Below are positions 34,001 to 46,850 of a stretch of DNA of 64,000 nucleotides, one piece after another. Both the position numbers and the translations under genes were made by a program. The notes under the pieces were generated by a model. That model saw only the letters and a list, made by a program, of their open reading frames with translations, did no database searches and was not told where the DNA came from. How positions within the stretch are numbered: the stretch's first letter is position 1; each line of letters starts with the position of its first letter. The DNA comes from Arthonia radiata (Eukaryota; Ascomycota; Arthoniomycetes; Arthoniales; Arthoniaceae): NCBI GenBank assembly GCA_002989075.1, contig PSQN01000004.1, positions 1,178,001-1,242,000 on the forward strand. The letters are read 5' to 3'.

Positions 34001-36547
34001 CGATTAACTAAGTACTTGTTGTTGTATAGAATTGTTGGCGTATAGTTGTCTCTTATTTATACTTGCGTGTAGCTAGCTACAGACAAGATACTGCGTTAGA
34101 CTCTTCTTATAGGATGTCTAAATATCGGAGTATAGTGGTGCTAACCCGCGTAAGTTCTTTATCGCGCTTCTTATTCTTACTACTAAAGATAGCTTATAGG
34201 GTATTTGTTCCGTAGAACGACTCTTGTTTAGAGTGCTTGTACCTAGTAAAGAGGAGTTTCTTAGTTCTCTAATATACTTCTAAATTATATTGTTGTAACT
34301 AAAGTATACCTAGTACAGCGTAGTGCTAGTTAATATCTACGATATTATAAGTAATTTCTTTCTAATAGTTCTTAATTATTATACCTATTAGCGAAGTTTT
34401 ATAGTCGACTCTTTTCTCTACCCCTTAAAATTTAGACAGTACGTAAGGTAATTTCTTTTTTTATATTTATATCTAGTACTCCTTAACGCAGCGTATTAAA
34501 ATAAAGTTGCCTGTTACGTTTAAATTAATTATAATTTTAATATTCTTATAGTTTATTGTTGCCTAAGTATATAGATATGTTTCGTAAGAAGCTAAGCTTA
34601 TACAGAGCTAGACTCTTAAAGAGTCTAACCGTTAGACGAGCCGGTACTGCTACCCTTAAAGTAGTCGATCTAGTCTTTTTTCTATTAATTGTGTACGTTC
34701 TGGAGTAATCTAGGTACTAGAACTTATTGTCGGTTGATTTGCTGTAAGAATTCCTGTATAAGGTGTCTTAGTACTGCTCTTATTATAACGTTTAGTTTGT
34801 TGTTTACGATCTCTACTTTAATTATGCAACTATCGCTGGTTAAAACTCGTTGTATTTATAGGTTGTATATTGTTAGTTGAAGATATTAGTACTAACTATA
34901 TAATTCTAGACTCCTAATAAGGTAGTCTACTAGTTGTCGTAAGCGTAAGTAAATATATTTTAGAATATCGTTAATATCTCTATTAGCGCTTAACTTCTTA
35001 TTATAGAAGGCTAACTAATAAAGTCTCTATATTATTCTTTTCTAACGGATTAGAGTTTGTTCTTTCTAGTTAGTATCGTCCTCGAGCAAGAATTCTGTAC
35101 CATTAGAATCTATATTTTTGTCTTTAAGTCGTTGTCTTGCCTATAACGCATCGTAGCTACTATCTTGCTTAGCCTCTACGGTCTATTCTTTCTTAGATTC
35201 TCCTTAAGTTTTTAGGTAAGGTGACCTAGATCGTCTTCGAGTAAGTCCTAGTTCTTGTGTCGAACCTTGTTTTAGAGATATTAGTTTCTTTAGCTATTAT
35301 TTTAACTCTAATTTATTAGATTTATAGATCGTATAATTATTATTGTAGCACACAGTTTAGGATAGTGTTTCGTGTAGTACAACGGTATCTCGTACCTATT
35401 GCCTTGAAATTGTACGGTTAATGTTATTTCAGTCCTATAGATTTTATTGTTCCTGTTTTATTTGTTGTTCCTTTGTTTCTTTCTATAACTCAATGTCTGT
35501 ATCCTAGTTCTTATGTAAGTTAAATAAGTTCTATTTGTTATACTTTTTGTTAGAAGTAACCTAGTGGATGTCCTCCTGTATCTAAGTAGTTATATTAAAA
35601 TGTTGTCGTAGAAAATAGAGTCTCTAGAGTCGATCGTTGTACTTGTTTCTACCAGTACTATTGAACTATTGTTTCTTAGAACAGTATTCTTTAACTTAAT
35701 GCTCTGGTTTTCTATAATACAAGCATAGCTTATTCTTTATTCTGTATTCTTATTTCTAGTTATTTAGTTTTCTACGGAGCTTTATAAAGTCTAATTCTAT
35801 TGGATTACCCTAGTCTTATTGTAAGTTGTACTTACTCTAAGTTTAGATAAACTTATCTAAGTTAGTTCCTTTCTTTTCTAACTGTCGTTCGAAGTTGCTG
35901 TCGTTAATTTCCTTGACTCGTTCTATAAACTTTTCTAGTTTAGTAAACTTTTCTCTACGGATATATATAATTTCCTTAATATAGTCCTTTAAGCCTTTAT
36001 AAAAGGCGTCGACTAGGGGTCCTTTATTCTATCCGGTTTAGTTAGTATACTATAGGAACTTAGCGGTATATCGGCTAGCTAGTTCTATCTAACGGAGTGT
36101 CTTAAGTTTGCGTACAGCAGTACGTCTAGAATCTGTATCTCTGTACATCTATTGAAGCTTTTGCTAAAACGCAGCAAAGCTAGAGAAGAGCTCGTTAGTC
36201 TCTTTCTATCGTTTGTTAGGTACCTTATAGAGGTAGTCTTTAAGATAAAAGTTAAACTATTTATATATCTCGCTATCTATACAGAATACGGCAAATAAAA
36301 CTATAGTGCTGTTATTCAGGAACTAATCCTTATAAGTCTTAAAATATATAGTCAAGTGTATTAGAAATAAAGTAAGTTTAAAACGTTTATTAAAAAAGCT
36401 TTTACTTATCTTAGTGTTAATATCCAATATCTTACCTATAGCGGCCATTTTGCTAGCTAGCCTGTTCGTAGCGTTGCGGCTGTTAGGTACTAAAGTAATA
36501 GACATAATTAATCTACTTTTTCTGCTTTTATAGCGAGTCTATTAAAG

Positions 36548-36997
36548 TGTAACGTCGGTCGCTAGAGAGACTGAACTAAGGCTCACTTACCTTGTATACT
36601 TATCGACCTTAGTAGTAGGTATCTTATGTGCTAGAGACTAAAAGGTAGGAGAGACGAGATAGATTACAAAAGGTGAGAGGAGCTTAATTAAGATAGATAG
36701 AAGATAAAGTACGTTACTTAAATATAGTTAAGAAACTTGTATTCAAATATTAAGTTAATAGACTAAAGTCTATCCTAAGGTTAGTTATTAGTCTAGCTAT
36801 ATAGTTTAAGGTATATAGATATGTTTCTCTGTATCTAATAGTTCTAATAGTCCCTTTGTCGCGTAGTCGGGATTCTATTGCGATATAGCGACGTTGCTAA
36901 CGTCGCTATATTAAAGTTATCGGATATACTATATAATGCTCTAATGAGGTTAGCTGCGCTCAGCCTTATACTAGCCTAATATAGTAAGATCGTAACA
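36548..36997 (-). repeat. 5' LTR of the Gypsy element
   Basis: 450 bp, plus-strand ends TGTAACG and CGTAACA form the terminal inverted repeat. It pairs with 29903-30352. Confidence 0.85.
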
Positions 36998-39900
36998 AGA
37001 ATAAGTATTACTTAGTAGTAATCTAGTAAATTAGGTAGTAGAAGGACTATAAGCAGTATTACTCTATTTTAGTGTAGTTCGACAATATTAAGTAGTACAA
37101 CTTAATATTTTAGAAGACCGAGGTAAGTATTAATAGATATACAATATACACTAATTATTTTAAGCGTTGTTTGATACTAGTACAATATATAAAGTACTAC
37201 CGATTTAGCTATAAAGTAGTCTAATATAGCAACGAAGAATACTACGGTCGATATAGCTAAAGAGGCTATATATACAAAAACTGCTCTAATAAACTATAGT
37301 ATATTAACTACAGCTAGACTTACCTAGCTTAGGTTGCTTACTGTACAGAATTTAAGAATTAACGCTATAATATACAGTTTAAATAAGTATATACTAGACC
37401 TAAACTATAGAGTACCAGCTAATAGAGACAATATAGCTATCAGGGGTCTTCTCGGTACTTTAGTATAATATAGGTAAACGTAAGATTACTTGCAATAGTA
37501 TATTTAATAATAAGACATTACGTAACTTTAGTGCTATTGTAGTATAAGAGCTATACTCGTTTATATAGCAGATTAGAGTCTAATAACTCTATTAGTAGTA
37601 TCGTTATATTAGATATAGTTTTTTTCTATAGATTGCTTTTAAGCGCAATTTACTGCTAATTTATAGTTAGATCGCTATTAAACGGGCTTATAGATAAATA
37701 AGTTACTTGAAACAATATTAGTAGCAATTAAGTCTATAAATATAGTAGCTGCTACGTTATACTTACCGATACGAGTTATCCTCTTATTTTTAGTTTATAT
37801 CTCGTCTATTAAGCTGTAAGCAGAAGAACAAGAAATTCTCGAGAAATCTCTATAACTAATTATTAACGCAATTATAGAAACTAAGAAATAATATATTACG
37901 CTCAATATACTCGTTACTAGAGACTTTAACCGATACAATCTACTTTAAGGTAGCTCTAAAGCTATAGAACAAGGTCTTTAAGACAAAGCTAATATACTAT
38001 ATAAGCTTATTAAATCGCAGAATCTCTGTTCCTTACTTTTAACAGAGACTATTACTTTTAAGGAGGCTCTCAAGTTGTCTACAATTAACCTTGTTTTTGC
38101 GTTAGCTTAGCTCGCCGAGGAAGTTATTTAATGCTCGACTCTCTTTAATAACTACGAATTAAATTATCTATTAATTTAGACAGTCTTTACGATTAAAGCG
38201 CCTATAACGGTATAAGCTTAAAAACATAACTTTAAACAGGCCCTTTAGGCTAAAATTAATGCCTATGTTTTAGAAGAAGTTTAGTACTAGAGCGTTAAGC
38301 GTACAATAAATCTAATAATCGATTTTTAAGAAGTAAGACTAGTAGAGATAGTTTATAAAGCTCTAAATCTATACTATTCTAAATATAAGCCTTTGCTATA
38401 TATAAAACGTTGGTAGTTGGCCGACTTTACAGTACTACAAAACAATTACTACCGTAAATAGAACGCAGTACGCTCTACTCGCCGCTAAAGTACTAAGTCT
38501 CAATATTTAAACTTAGTAGCAAGAGAGGCTCTATATAAGTAGTTAAAAATAGTTAAGGCTAAAAAGAAAGACTACTAGTTATCCTTTCTTAACGATACTA
38601 ATAATATTTAAAGAGCCTTACAATATCTTAATTTAGTAAAGTTAAGCGTATTTATATCGGTACCAGCAATTTAAGTAGATAGAATACTTTATACTAATAA
38701 CATATTAATTGCTAATAAACTAGTCTTAGCGTTCTTTTTATAAGTATTAGATACGGCGGAGAGACAGCAACAGCTAGTTTTTTAGTAACTCTCTAACACT
38801 CCTCTTAGTAACAATAAGATCTGTAGGACTGTTTTTACTTATAGTTCTAATAAAGCTCTAAGTCTTAATAAACTGTCTATATCGGTATAGCAAAAGATAT
38901 AGGAGTTGCTCGGTTCTTACGTCTACCGTCTCTTTAAGAATAGCCTAGTCTAAGCGAAGCTACTAGAATCGTAGAAAGCTGTAAAAATTGTCTCTCTTAA
39001 GAAGCAAGGTAAGCCTAATTATATAGCGCTTAAAGCGTATCGCTTAATTTTGTTACTTGCTATACTAAAGAAAGTACTAAAGTACTTAGTTGCTAAATAT
39101 ATCTTTTTTTTAGTTAAGAAGTACTTGTTGCTATTTACTATATATTTTAGTAGCCGTAAACAACGCTCTACTATTTAAATATTAACGTACTTTTAAAAAA
39201 GTATCTATATAGTATAGCGGCAGAAAAAAGTACTTTTAATAATTATATTTAATAATAAGGGTACCTTTAATAGAGTCTTAAAAGCTATTCTTTTTATACA
39301 GCTATACAGTCGGTAGATACTAAAGTAGCTTATACGCTAAATTAATAACTTTTGCTTCGATAGGCAAGTATTTATACTTATTAACGGATATAAATTATCT
39401 AAGGTCTTACTATATTAAACTAAACTGCCGCAGAGATTATCTTTATTGTCTATATTATTCTTATTCTTTAATACCAATTTAATACAATACAACGTATAGG
39501 AGGGAGACTTCTTTGCTTACGTTAATAATTATACAGCTTAAGTAGTAGAAGACTCTATAGTAGACAATAGAGCCTAAATTAAAGCTAATTTACTGCTAAT
39601 TCTCTGTAAATAGAAAGTAAATAGTAGCACAATATTTAAAACTAAGAAGACGCAATTCTGCTACTATACGCGGTACCGCGATAAAGTAGAAAGTTAGTAT
39701 CTTATATTTAAGGATTAAGAGATTTAACTTACTAGAGATATAAAGCTCTTAGAAGTTATATTCGACTTAGTACTTTATTTTAATAAGTATATTATTAATA
39801 TAGTAGTAAAAGTAACTAAAGCGGCCCTCGTACTATAGCGTTTTTAAAGCTTGTGCTCGGTTATTGCTCGCTAACTATTTACTTTAACGGTTGTATCGGT

Positions 39901-41592
39901 AGAAGACTACGCTTTATTTATCTAGTTACAGTAAATAGCATTAGAGCTTCTATGTTAATTCTATAGGAACTAATATATCGCCGTAGTATCGATTATAGAA
40001 GAGTTTTAATTTAACTTGTTAATAGTTTTAAAGTACGAGACAGCTATCGCGCCGTTTTTAGAGCGCTATTTATTGTAAGCTTAAGCCTTCTAAATAGCAA
40101 TAAATACTCTACTAACTCGATATCCTCTATAGAGACAACGTATTAGCCGAAGTAGACGATTTTTAAGTTCTTTACAACGTATTTAGAAATAATTTAGCGA
40201 TATAGATATTGCTCGTTTAAAAGTAATTAAGCTGTTTTATATATCTTTATAAAGAATACTACTAAAAGTAGAGGTTCTTTAATAAAAGAAAGCTATAAAG
40301 AAAACTAGTATATAACAGGTTAGTAATATATTTATAGACGCTTTAATCTAGAAAGAGCGTTTAAACCTAAATATATAGTATTCTAAAGGCTATTAAGTAT
40401 CTATCTAGGTTATTAACTATTAAACACTATATATAGATAAACTACTTACTATTAAGTAGACTACAATTATAGTAGTACTACTATATTAGATAGTTAGCCT
40501 AGTTATAGTTTATTTAGACTATTTAGCAGCAATCTAGTTAATTTAACGACTAAAGCATTAATTAGAGCAAGTAGTTTTATATAGAATACTTAAATTAGTA
40601 TATACGTAGATAAGCTTTTACTAGTATTTTAGTTACTCTAAGATAACTAGTAACGAGTACGTCTATTAGTTAACTAAGCTAGCTACGCTATATAAAGAAG
40701 AAATTAGAGATATAATAAGATACTACTTAATAGTTAAGAGTAAGATTTATAAACAGAAATTATAATTAGTAGAGAAATTAACAGTAAATATACGTAGTAA
40801 ATAAATTATAGGGTATATTAATAAGACTCTAATAGTACGGCTATATCTTAAGAAGCTATATAACTCTCTTTTACGATAGAGTACAGCAATTCTATATTAG
40901 TTATAAACAGAGAAAGCTAAATTTGATAATTATTTATTAAAGATTAAAATAGCTAACACTAATTTATATAAATACAGGTAGCTAAAGATAGTATAATACT
41001 TTCTCTTTTATTACCTAAAATAGAGAGAATACTGCGGTAAGCTACTTAGTTACCCTTAATTTAGTAATATTACGGTCTTTATTAGTATATACTTAGTAAC
41101 TAAACTTCTTACTAGAGAATTAAGAAATAGTCTATTATTAAAGTAAACTCTAAATTTAGCAACAGTTGCTGCTACTATTAAGTACGCTTATACTATAGAG
41201 CGTCTCTTACACTAAGGATAGTACTTATTTACGTACGCCTCTCCGTCGATCTACCGTACCTTCGCACTACGCCGCTAAAAACTAGTATATCTATAAGTAT
41301 TAGCTTATAGATTAATAAGCTTTATTACAGAGCTTAGCGAAAGTCCTACGTTAATTTATACTACCCCCTTCTTTCCTCCGCTACCTACCTACTCTTACAC
41401 CTATCGACCTACGCACACGCCTAAGTGCTCAGACAGCTAGATAGACGGCTTTCAGGCAATTAGGAGGCTCCTTTTAGTAAGACGAGGATAAATTATGACT
41501 GCTGTTGAGCAGAATTGCTATATATAGTACTTACGTATGCTCATGCCCACTAGGGCGACACGGCACCTGAATAAATCAATCAATCAATCAAT

Positions 41593-41604
41593 CAGCTTGG
41601 ATTT
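41593..41604. repeat. Right target-site duplication of the LINE insertion
   Basis: CAGCTTGGATTT, directly after the tetranucleotide tail and identical to 29253-29264. Normal base composition resumes here. Confidence 0.8.
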
Positions 41605-42313
41605 CTCAACGTCTTTGCTACAATCATCGCCTTGCGCATCTGTAGCGTTCGAGGTGTCCTACTCCGCAAGTGGATAGGGGTCGCTTGCCTAGCAACTTGT
41701 ACCTCTTTGGCGGGGAGGGGCCGATCGCCTCATCGGCCTGGTTTCATCAGCACTGCGCTGCCTAGTGACGGTCAGGATGGGCATGTGAATAATCTGTACA
41801 TCGAGCTGTTCAGGCATCCTTTCGAAAATATGGCTTTCACCGCCTGTGACTGCGACCGACTTCTGCAACCATAAAAAAGCTCTGGAGACTGAGCGCCGCT
41901 CGGCGATGAAAAGCAGGCACGATTATCCGCAAGTAGACAGCTGTTCACCGGGCGAAGGCATATGTCTGCCTGGCATATGACTGCCTGGCAAACATCCTGC
42001 ATAAAAGCCTGTGGGCATCCAGACGCCTGGCTATGGTCCCCGTTCTGCGGCTGGACACTTTTCAGTGTTGGCAGGCGAAAGGCCCTAGTTGGCGTGGGAT
42101 TGCGAGCTACTACAAGTGGCAGTAGCGTAGGCAACTGCTTGTTTGCCTGAGGCGGCATTCTCCACACGGGGCAGCGGGGCAGCGGGGCAGTGAGATGCAA
42201 GATCCGCGATATCATTCCAAGCGTATAAATGCTGACTTCAATGCATATTCCGTTCTTCGACAGTCAGTGTTCCTGTGTATTCGATTAAGCCCAAGCCAAA
42301 GACCTGGAACAGT
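41605..42313. other. Host flank of the transposon island
   Basis: Before the insertion this sequence adjoined 29264, so it may hold the original promoter or 5' exon of the CorA-like gene (minus strand). A run GGGGCAGC repeats near 42166-42188. No gene is supported on its own. Confidence 0.45.
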
Positions 42314-42582
42314 ATGAGCGCTGAACAACCCAAGAAGGTAAGAGTGGCTTGCTTTCATAACGAAGCAGAGTTATCTGATTGTTACATCATCCATTCTAGA
42401 AAGAGGATCACAAACAAAAAGATCCTGATCCAACCCAATTCCCTCCGCTATCGCTAAGTGAGCGTCAAGCCTCGGCGAAGAAGAGCTACGAACGCGAAGC
42501 AAAGCCAGGCGAGAGCCGCGAGGCCAACAGAGCGGACCACCCAACGAGTTCATCATCTGCCTCTCAGTCAAACGCTCGTTGA
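42314..42582 (+). CDS. Small hydrophilic hypothetical protein, 68 aa
   Basis: Model join(42314..42337,42400..42582): donor GTAAGA, acceptor TTCTAG, phase 0. The product starts MSAEQPKK and is very rich in Lys, Glu, Ser and Ala (LSLSERQASAKKSYERE), probably disordered. There is no recognised domain and no signal peptide. It lies 125 bp upstream of the HET-like gene on the same strand. The call rests on splice signals and a plausible start only. Confidence 0.4.
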
Positions 42583-42707
42583 TTTCGGGAGCTTGCCAGT
42601 GCCGTTGGGTAGCATCTTACGCCGTCGAGGTCCTGAGCATAGACGAGAACGTATTACGCTGATCGGCTGGTAGCGTTGCGTGATTCTAGGAACCACTGTG
42701 TGTCAGC

Positions 42708-45550
42708 ATGTCTACGCAGAACTTGTTAATGGATGCTGCCCCGTCCGGCAATGTCCCCACCGAGGCTTCCATTGAGATGCAGGCAATGGACAAAATCACC
42801 AACAAGAGAGTGATATTGCAGGAACACGGAAGACTGCGACAGAAGTTCAGGTTTTCTTCAGCTGCTATCAAAGAGCCCGGTCAACCCTACCTCGAAGCGC
42901 AGAAAGAGTATCCGTTCATCGACCCTATTGGCCGGTCAGGCATGATTCCTGTCAAAGATTATTATCTGAGCCCAACTCATGGCAAGCTAAGGGAGCTAGT
43001 TGTTCAGTCTTCGATTGAAACGTTTGGTGGCGCCAATAATTCTACGTGGGCAAGAAGAGCATCCAGAAATATCAGTTCTAAGACAGTGCAATTAGTCGCC
43101 GATCTGTACCACGAGCAAGATATCGGGAAATTCGTCGTGAGATGGCTTACTACCTGCCTTCTTCTTCCCTTTACCTTGTTGGCCTTTTGGCATAAGGAGG
43201 GTATACGGTGGAACGGCAATTACGCTCCCTTCCCATACATCGTGAGTCGATCGTGCAATACGAATGACAGCCATTTCTGACACATACTGACTATGGGTAG
43301 TATCACGGATATCCGAAAGCTGCGCGCAACAGCCTTGAAGAGCAGCCAAAAGACTCGCGCACTCGGACGATCATCGAGGCCTCAGACACTCAGGAACTTG
43401 CACAAAGGCAAAGAGAGTCTCTTCCTACGGGTCCTACTCGCTCCAGCCCTAACGCAGGCTTATCACTACACTCGCAGCTACGCAGACGCCTTCGTCCATC
43501 TCGTTTGAACATCCTGACCACATTCCAAGATGAGAACGGAGTTGGGAGGCGGGGCTTCCTTTCCACAGATACCTCGGAACATAGGAACCTCCGAGACACT
43601 GATATTGATCCGGAGTACGTATTCATTTGCTATACGCGCGATCAATTTGCGGAAACTGATGTGCAGCAACTCCATCAATTGGCCTCGAGAGCTGCGATGG
43701 ATGCTGGTGTGGAAGCTTATTGGCTTGATAGTAAGCTATGCACCTACTGCTTCGGCTGCGTTTCGCTTGACCATGCTAACCTTTCCTTGCCAGACTGCAT
43801 TCCCGAGGGAGCAGAGCATGAGCAAGAGATTTATCGGATTCCTGACTACGTGCGCCAGTCTAAGAGAGTGGCCATCATCCGTGGGTCATTAAGAAGCGAC
43901 CAGCCAACCTCTAGCGATCTTGTCGTGGGAAATGACGACAGAGAGTTTACCAAAGATGGCCTCAAACATATGCTCGAAGTTTTGGGTCAGAGAGTTTGGA
44001 CGTTTCCGGTATGCTACGTCCGACCGTCCATGGGGACAATGCTAACCCGGTACGCACAGGAAGTACTCCTAGCGCCAGGCGAGTCCATCTGGGTCTACAC
44101 GAAAGGAATGGAGCAAGCTGAGCCCGATTCAATACCAAAAATGCAAGTCGCCGACATTGCGTTTCGTGATGCTCCGCTTTCCGGTGATCTCATCAACCAT
44201 TTCCAGGGTTCACTGATCTTGTCTCGTCTCGAGCTGATCACAATAGCACTGAAGTGCTTCCACTCGCGAAAACTGCAACGCAGCACCAAAGAGTGCAACC
44301 CTGAAAGTGACCAAGAGAATCACTGGACTGAAGATCGACGAAAAGGCGACAAGGCCTACGCCTTGGCAGGCTTGCTCCGCGTGCGCCCGTCAGCCGATAT
44401 CACTGACTCGGAATTTCAGGCGTTTGCGCGCTTGAGCCTGACGAATGACAGTGATCAGATCCTGGAACGATTCATATGCATGCAGCCGAAGTCTTCGAGG
44501 CAGTCGTGGCAAACTTTACAAGACGCTTGGAATATTTCGCTCTCAGTAAGTAAAGGCGTCCGCCTCTCTGATGGCTACAGGCTCACTTTTGGTCCAACGA
44601 TAGGACATTCTGCCGACATGCCAGATCTCTGCCATTGGGCGGGACGATACAGTCATCATTGACGGGGCTCGAGGAGCCTCAGTTCGGTGGAAAAGCCTCG
44701 CTCCTGTCGCGAAATTTGTTGGCTTCAGCTGGAAACGCCTGTTTGTCAGCATCCTCATACGCCTGACGCCGTTGGTATTCTGGTTTTCGATACCACTGAT
44801 TGCTTTTGGTACCGCCTACTCAGAAGTCGGTGGTGTGTTAAGCGCCATAGGTGGCACTGGCCTTGCACTGGGTGTCGTACTACTGTTCTCGCTTCCAAAG
44901 TTTATTCAGAAGCGGCTTTCCGGAAAAGCATATGGATACCAAGCTTGGCTTTTCGGTATCGAGGGTTATATGCCAATCGAAGAGATTGAGAGACGCATCT
45001 GGCATAATAATTCTAACCGTCTGAAGTGGTCACCATATGGCTCGCCCTTATCCGCCCACCGAGCCGTGAAGATAGTCGGCGAGCATGGCTCTCAAGCGAC
45101 CATTCACGTAGAAGGTGCAGACCCGACGAAGGACGCAACAGTACAGAAGCATATCGACGGCGCTAAAGCAAAAGGTCTAAAAGTAGGTTACAATGGCAGA
45201 TTGCGCCAAGCCGCTGATAGCTATGCTGATCTTGCTACCTACAGCTCTTCACGCTCATTGACACAGTGACTATGACTGTGTTCCTTTTTCTCGCCCAGCG
45301 ACCTCCTGTGGCTTTTCTCATCTGCGGCCAAGAAGGCGGCATGCAACGTGCGGTTGGAGTGTCCTATGACCACGTCACCGAGACTGTGCATCGAGAGGTC
45401 GTGCTACGCATGGAGACGCCGATTCTCAACCGCATGGGGCGCGTTCCTCGATGCAGGATTGGGCTTGGTACGGATAAAGATAACCTCAGACGGGTTACGG
45501 GTATGAAACACGATACCTTGCATGGTCGTACTGCCAGTGGCTTCGCTTAA
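42708..45550 (+). CDS. HET-like membrane protein, 859 aa
   Basis: Model join(42708..43241,43301..43730,43794..44545,44625..45182,45245..45550), all junctions canonical and in frame. After a 250-residue N-terminal region comes a HET-related block: DPEYVFICYTRDQF, AYWLDNCIPEGAEHEQEIYRI (intron 2 lies inside it), SKRVAIIRGS, then RVWTFPVCYV and LSRLELITIALKC. GDKAYALAGLLRVRPS follows. The C-terminal third has one or two hydrophobic segments (LTPLVFWFSIPLIAFG and GGTGLALGVVLLFSLPKF), then YGYQAWLFGIEGYM and a last conserved region VTMTVFLFLAQRPPVAFLICGQEGGMQRAV. This domain order belongs to a large fungal family annotated as heterokaryon-incompatibility-like. A role in non-self recognition is inference. 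Confidence 0.8.
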
Positions 45551-45845
45551 TGCAGGCGTTGAAGAGCTCCTTTCAATGTCTCTTCTGACCACCCCCGAGC
45601 AAGGAAACACTTACAGCTCCGCCAGCTTGTACAGGGGCTGATACTGCAGACGTTTACTACGAAGACTTCAAATAATTAGCAGGATGCCTGTTGTGCCTCT
45701 CGCATTGATTTGCTGCCAGTACATCGTCTCTGAGAGACCGCAAGAACGGAGCAATCATCGCATGTCGGCCTCATCTGAGGTCGAAAAGAGACCCCGCTGC
45801 CGACCGGGGGTGTTATCTGACTATGCCATTGCGCCGAGGACCGGG

Positions 45846-46850
45846 TCAGTCGCCGAACTGGCGTGAGTATGTGTGGCGTACCCAACGATCCCAGTCCCAA
45901 TCAATCCAGTCTCGGAAATCATCAATGGTCTCTTCATTCAGCTCTTGTGTCCATCGTTTGCTGGCTTCGGTTGCTGTCTCTTGTGGACGATGACCATTAG
46001 AGTTTATCATGGGAATAAGGCTGAGCTCAGATAAATACCCGCAAGTCGAGAGGTCAAGGTCGACGACGTAAACTGGGGCTTCGCATATCGTCCCGCTGAC
46101 ATGTAACAACATAATGTTGCGGGGGTGAAGATCACCATGTATGACGTCGCACAGGCGTATCATTGAGTCTGCCCGGATAATGGCTGCCATGATCGACTGA
46201 CGCTCGATCTGGCTGTAATGAAGTGGATCGATATTATTCAGCGACTTGCCCGGGGCCTCATGAGTTTTCGAGGCAGAAATTACTTCTTCCAAGATCATAC
46301 GGACGATCGGAGAATGATGCCGATGGGGCACGGGGATCTTGACGCTGTAAGAACCATAATACAGTGGAACAACTTTGCCATAGAGGCTTTTGATGTGGTG
46401 GAAGGCTTGCGCTTCGTGTGCGTAGCTAGAGTCGGCACCCTGTAAAAAGTCGTCTCCCCAGTAATCGATCTCGGCATACAGTGGATCGTAGAACTTAGCA
46501 ACGAGCTCTGCTGTCCTCGGAAGTGTTTTCAGAGGAGCAATGGACGCATCCGCGTCTAGTATGCGGACCTTGACCAGCTGAGCCGAGCGATTGTCGCCTG
46601 TCAGCACAGTCGAGCTGATTTGGAACTTAATCCCGCCCTGATCATCCGCGGCGGACATTGGCTGATGCTCGAGACATATCTGAAGTGGATGAACATCTGT
46701 AATCTTCTGCTTGAGATCACGCGAAAGGAAGAATGCGTGGTCGTCTGGTGGAGCGGGAGGGTGGTGGAGCTGTGCGTGCAGTATAGCACCAACGGTGTAT
46801 GGCAGAGGTGGCTTCTCCTCGTCTGAGTGAGCACGCAGGTAGGAGATCAT
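45846..46850 (-). CDS. Protein-kinase-like (APH/fungal kinase) protein, 334 aa
   Basis: Single exon. Catalytic features of a kinase fold: LVAKFYDPLY with a candidate ATP-binding Lys119, the catalytic loop IHGDLHPRN at 237-245 (Asp240, Asn245), and VVDLDLS at 262-268 in place of the DFG motif (Asp264 or Asp266 as metal ligand). The N-lobe is short and lacks a visible Gly-rich loop, typical of fungal aminoglycoside-phosphotransferase-like or FunK1-like kinases found in large families in Pezizomycotina. Substrate unknown. It converges with the HET-like gene, about 300 bp apart. Confidence 0.75.
   Translation of the reverse strand: MISYLRAHSDEEKPPLPYTVGAILHAQLHHPPAPPDDHAFFLSRDLKQKITDVHPLQICLEHQPMSAADDQGGIKFQISSTVLTGDNRSAQLVKVRILDADASIAPLKTLPRTAELVAKFYDPLYAEIDYWGDDFLQGADSSYAHEAQAFHHIKSLYGKVVPLYYGSYSVKIPVPHRHHSPIVRMILEEVISASKTHEAPGKSLNNIDPLHYSQIERQSIMAAIIRADSMIRLCDVIHGDLHPRNIMLLHVSGTICEAPVYVVDLDLSTCGYLSELSLIPMINSNGHRPQETATEASKRWTQELNEETIDDFRDWIDWDWDRWVRHTYSRQFGD

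Larger units (their letters stand above)
29903..36997 (-). mobile_element. Gypsy/Ty3 LTR retrotransposon fossil nested in the LINE
   Basis: About 7.1 kb, read on the minus strand: 5' LTR 36548-36997, gag start near 36505, then pol. Recognisable by family order: reverse transcriptase about 33250-33950, RNase H and connection about 32600-33100, integrase zinc region about 32200-32370 with the core below it, a further frame on the opposite strand at about 30448-31050, then the 3' LTR 29903-30352. A purine-rich tract precedes the 3' LTR. No clear target duplication remains. The coding regions are heavily broken by many RIP-type changes and the copy looks long dead. LTR divergence cannot be used for dating because RIP dominates it. 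Confidence 0.88.
29265..41592 (+). mobile_element. Tad-like LINE (non-LTR retrotransposon), RIP-degraded, interrupted by a Gypsy element
   Basis: Own sequence is 29265-29902 plus 36998-41592, about 5.2 kb. ORF1 begins at ATG 29407. After the interruption, about 37150-37300 shows remnants of the closely spaced Cys/His knuckles that end ORF1 in Tad elements. ORF2 follows: an endonuclease-like part to about 38200, then a reverse transcriptase around 38600-39900. Recognisable there is a decayed form of KAYRPISLLATLGKVLE near 39030 and of the FGGRKQRSTVQAL block near 39150. The 3' end is a TCAA/AATC tetranucleotide tail (41573-41592) followed directly by the target duplication. Stops are dense throughout and C/G to T/A change is extreme, so it is inactive. 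The outer 150-200 bp at each end are much less mutated. Confidence 0.85.

Noticed and set aside
29903-36997. Dating the Gypsy insertion from LTR divergence
   Set aside because: Nearly all LTR differences are RIP-type transitions, so divergence does not measure time.
29898-37002. Five-base target duplication flanking the Gypsy element
   Set aside because: The flanking pentamers do not match, so no duplication is claimed.
41772-42215. Minus-strand 147-codon frame beside the island
   Set aside because: No domain or splice support; Pro/Ser/Cys composition without a clear start. It may simply be non-coding host flank.
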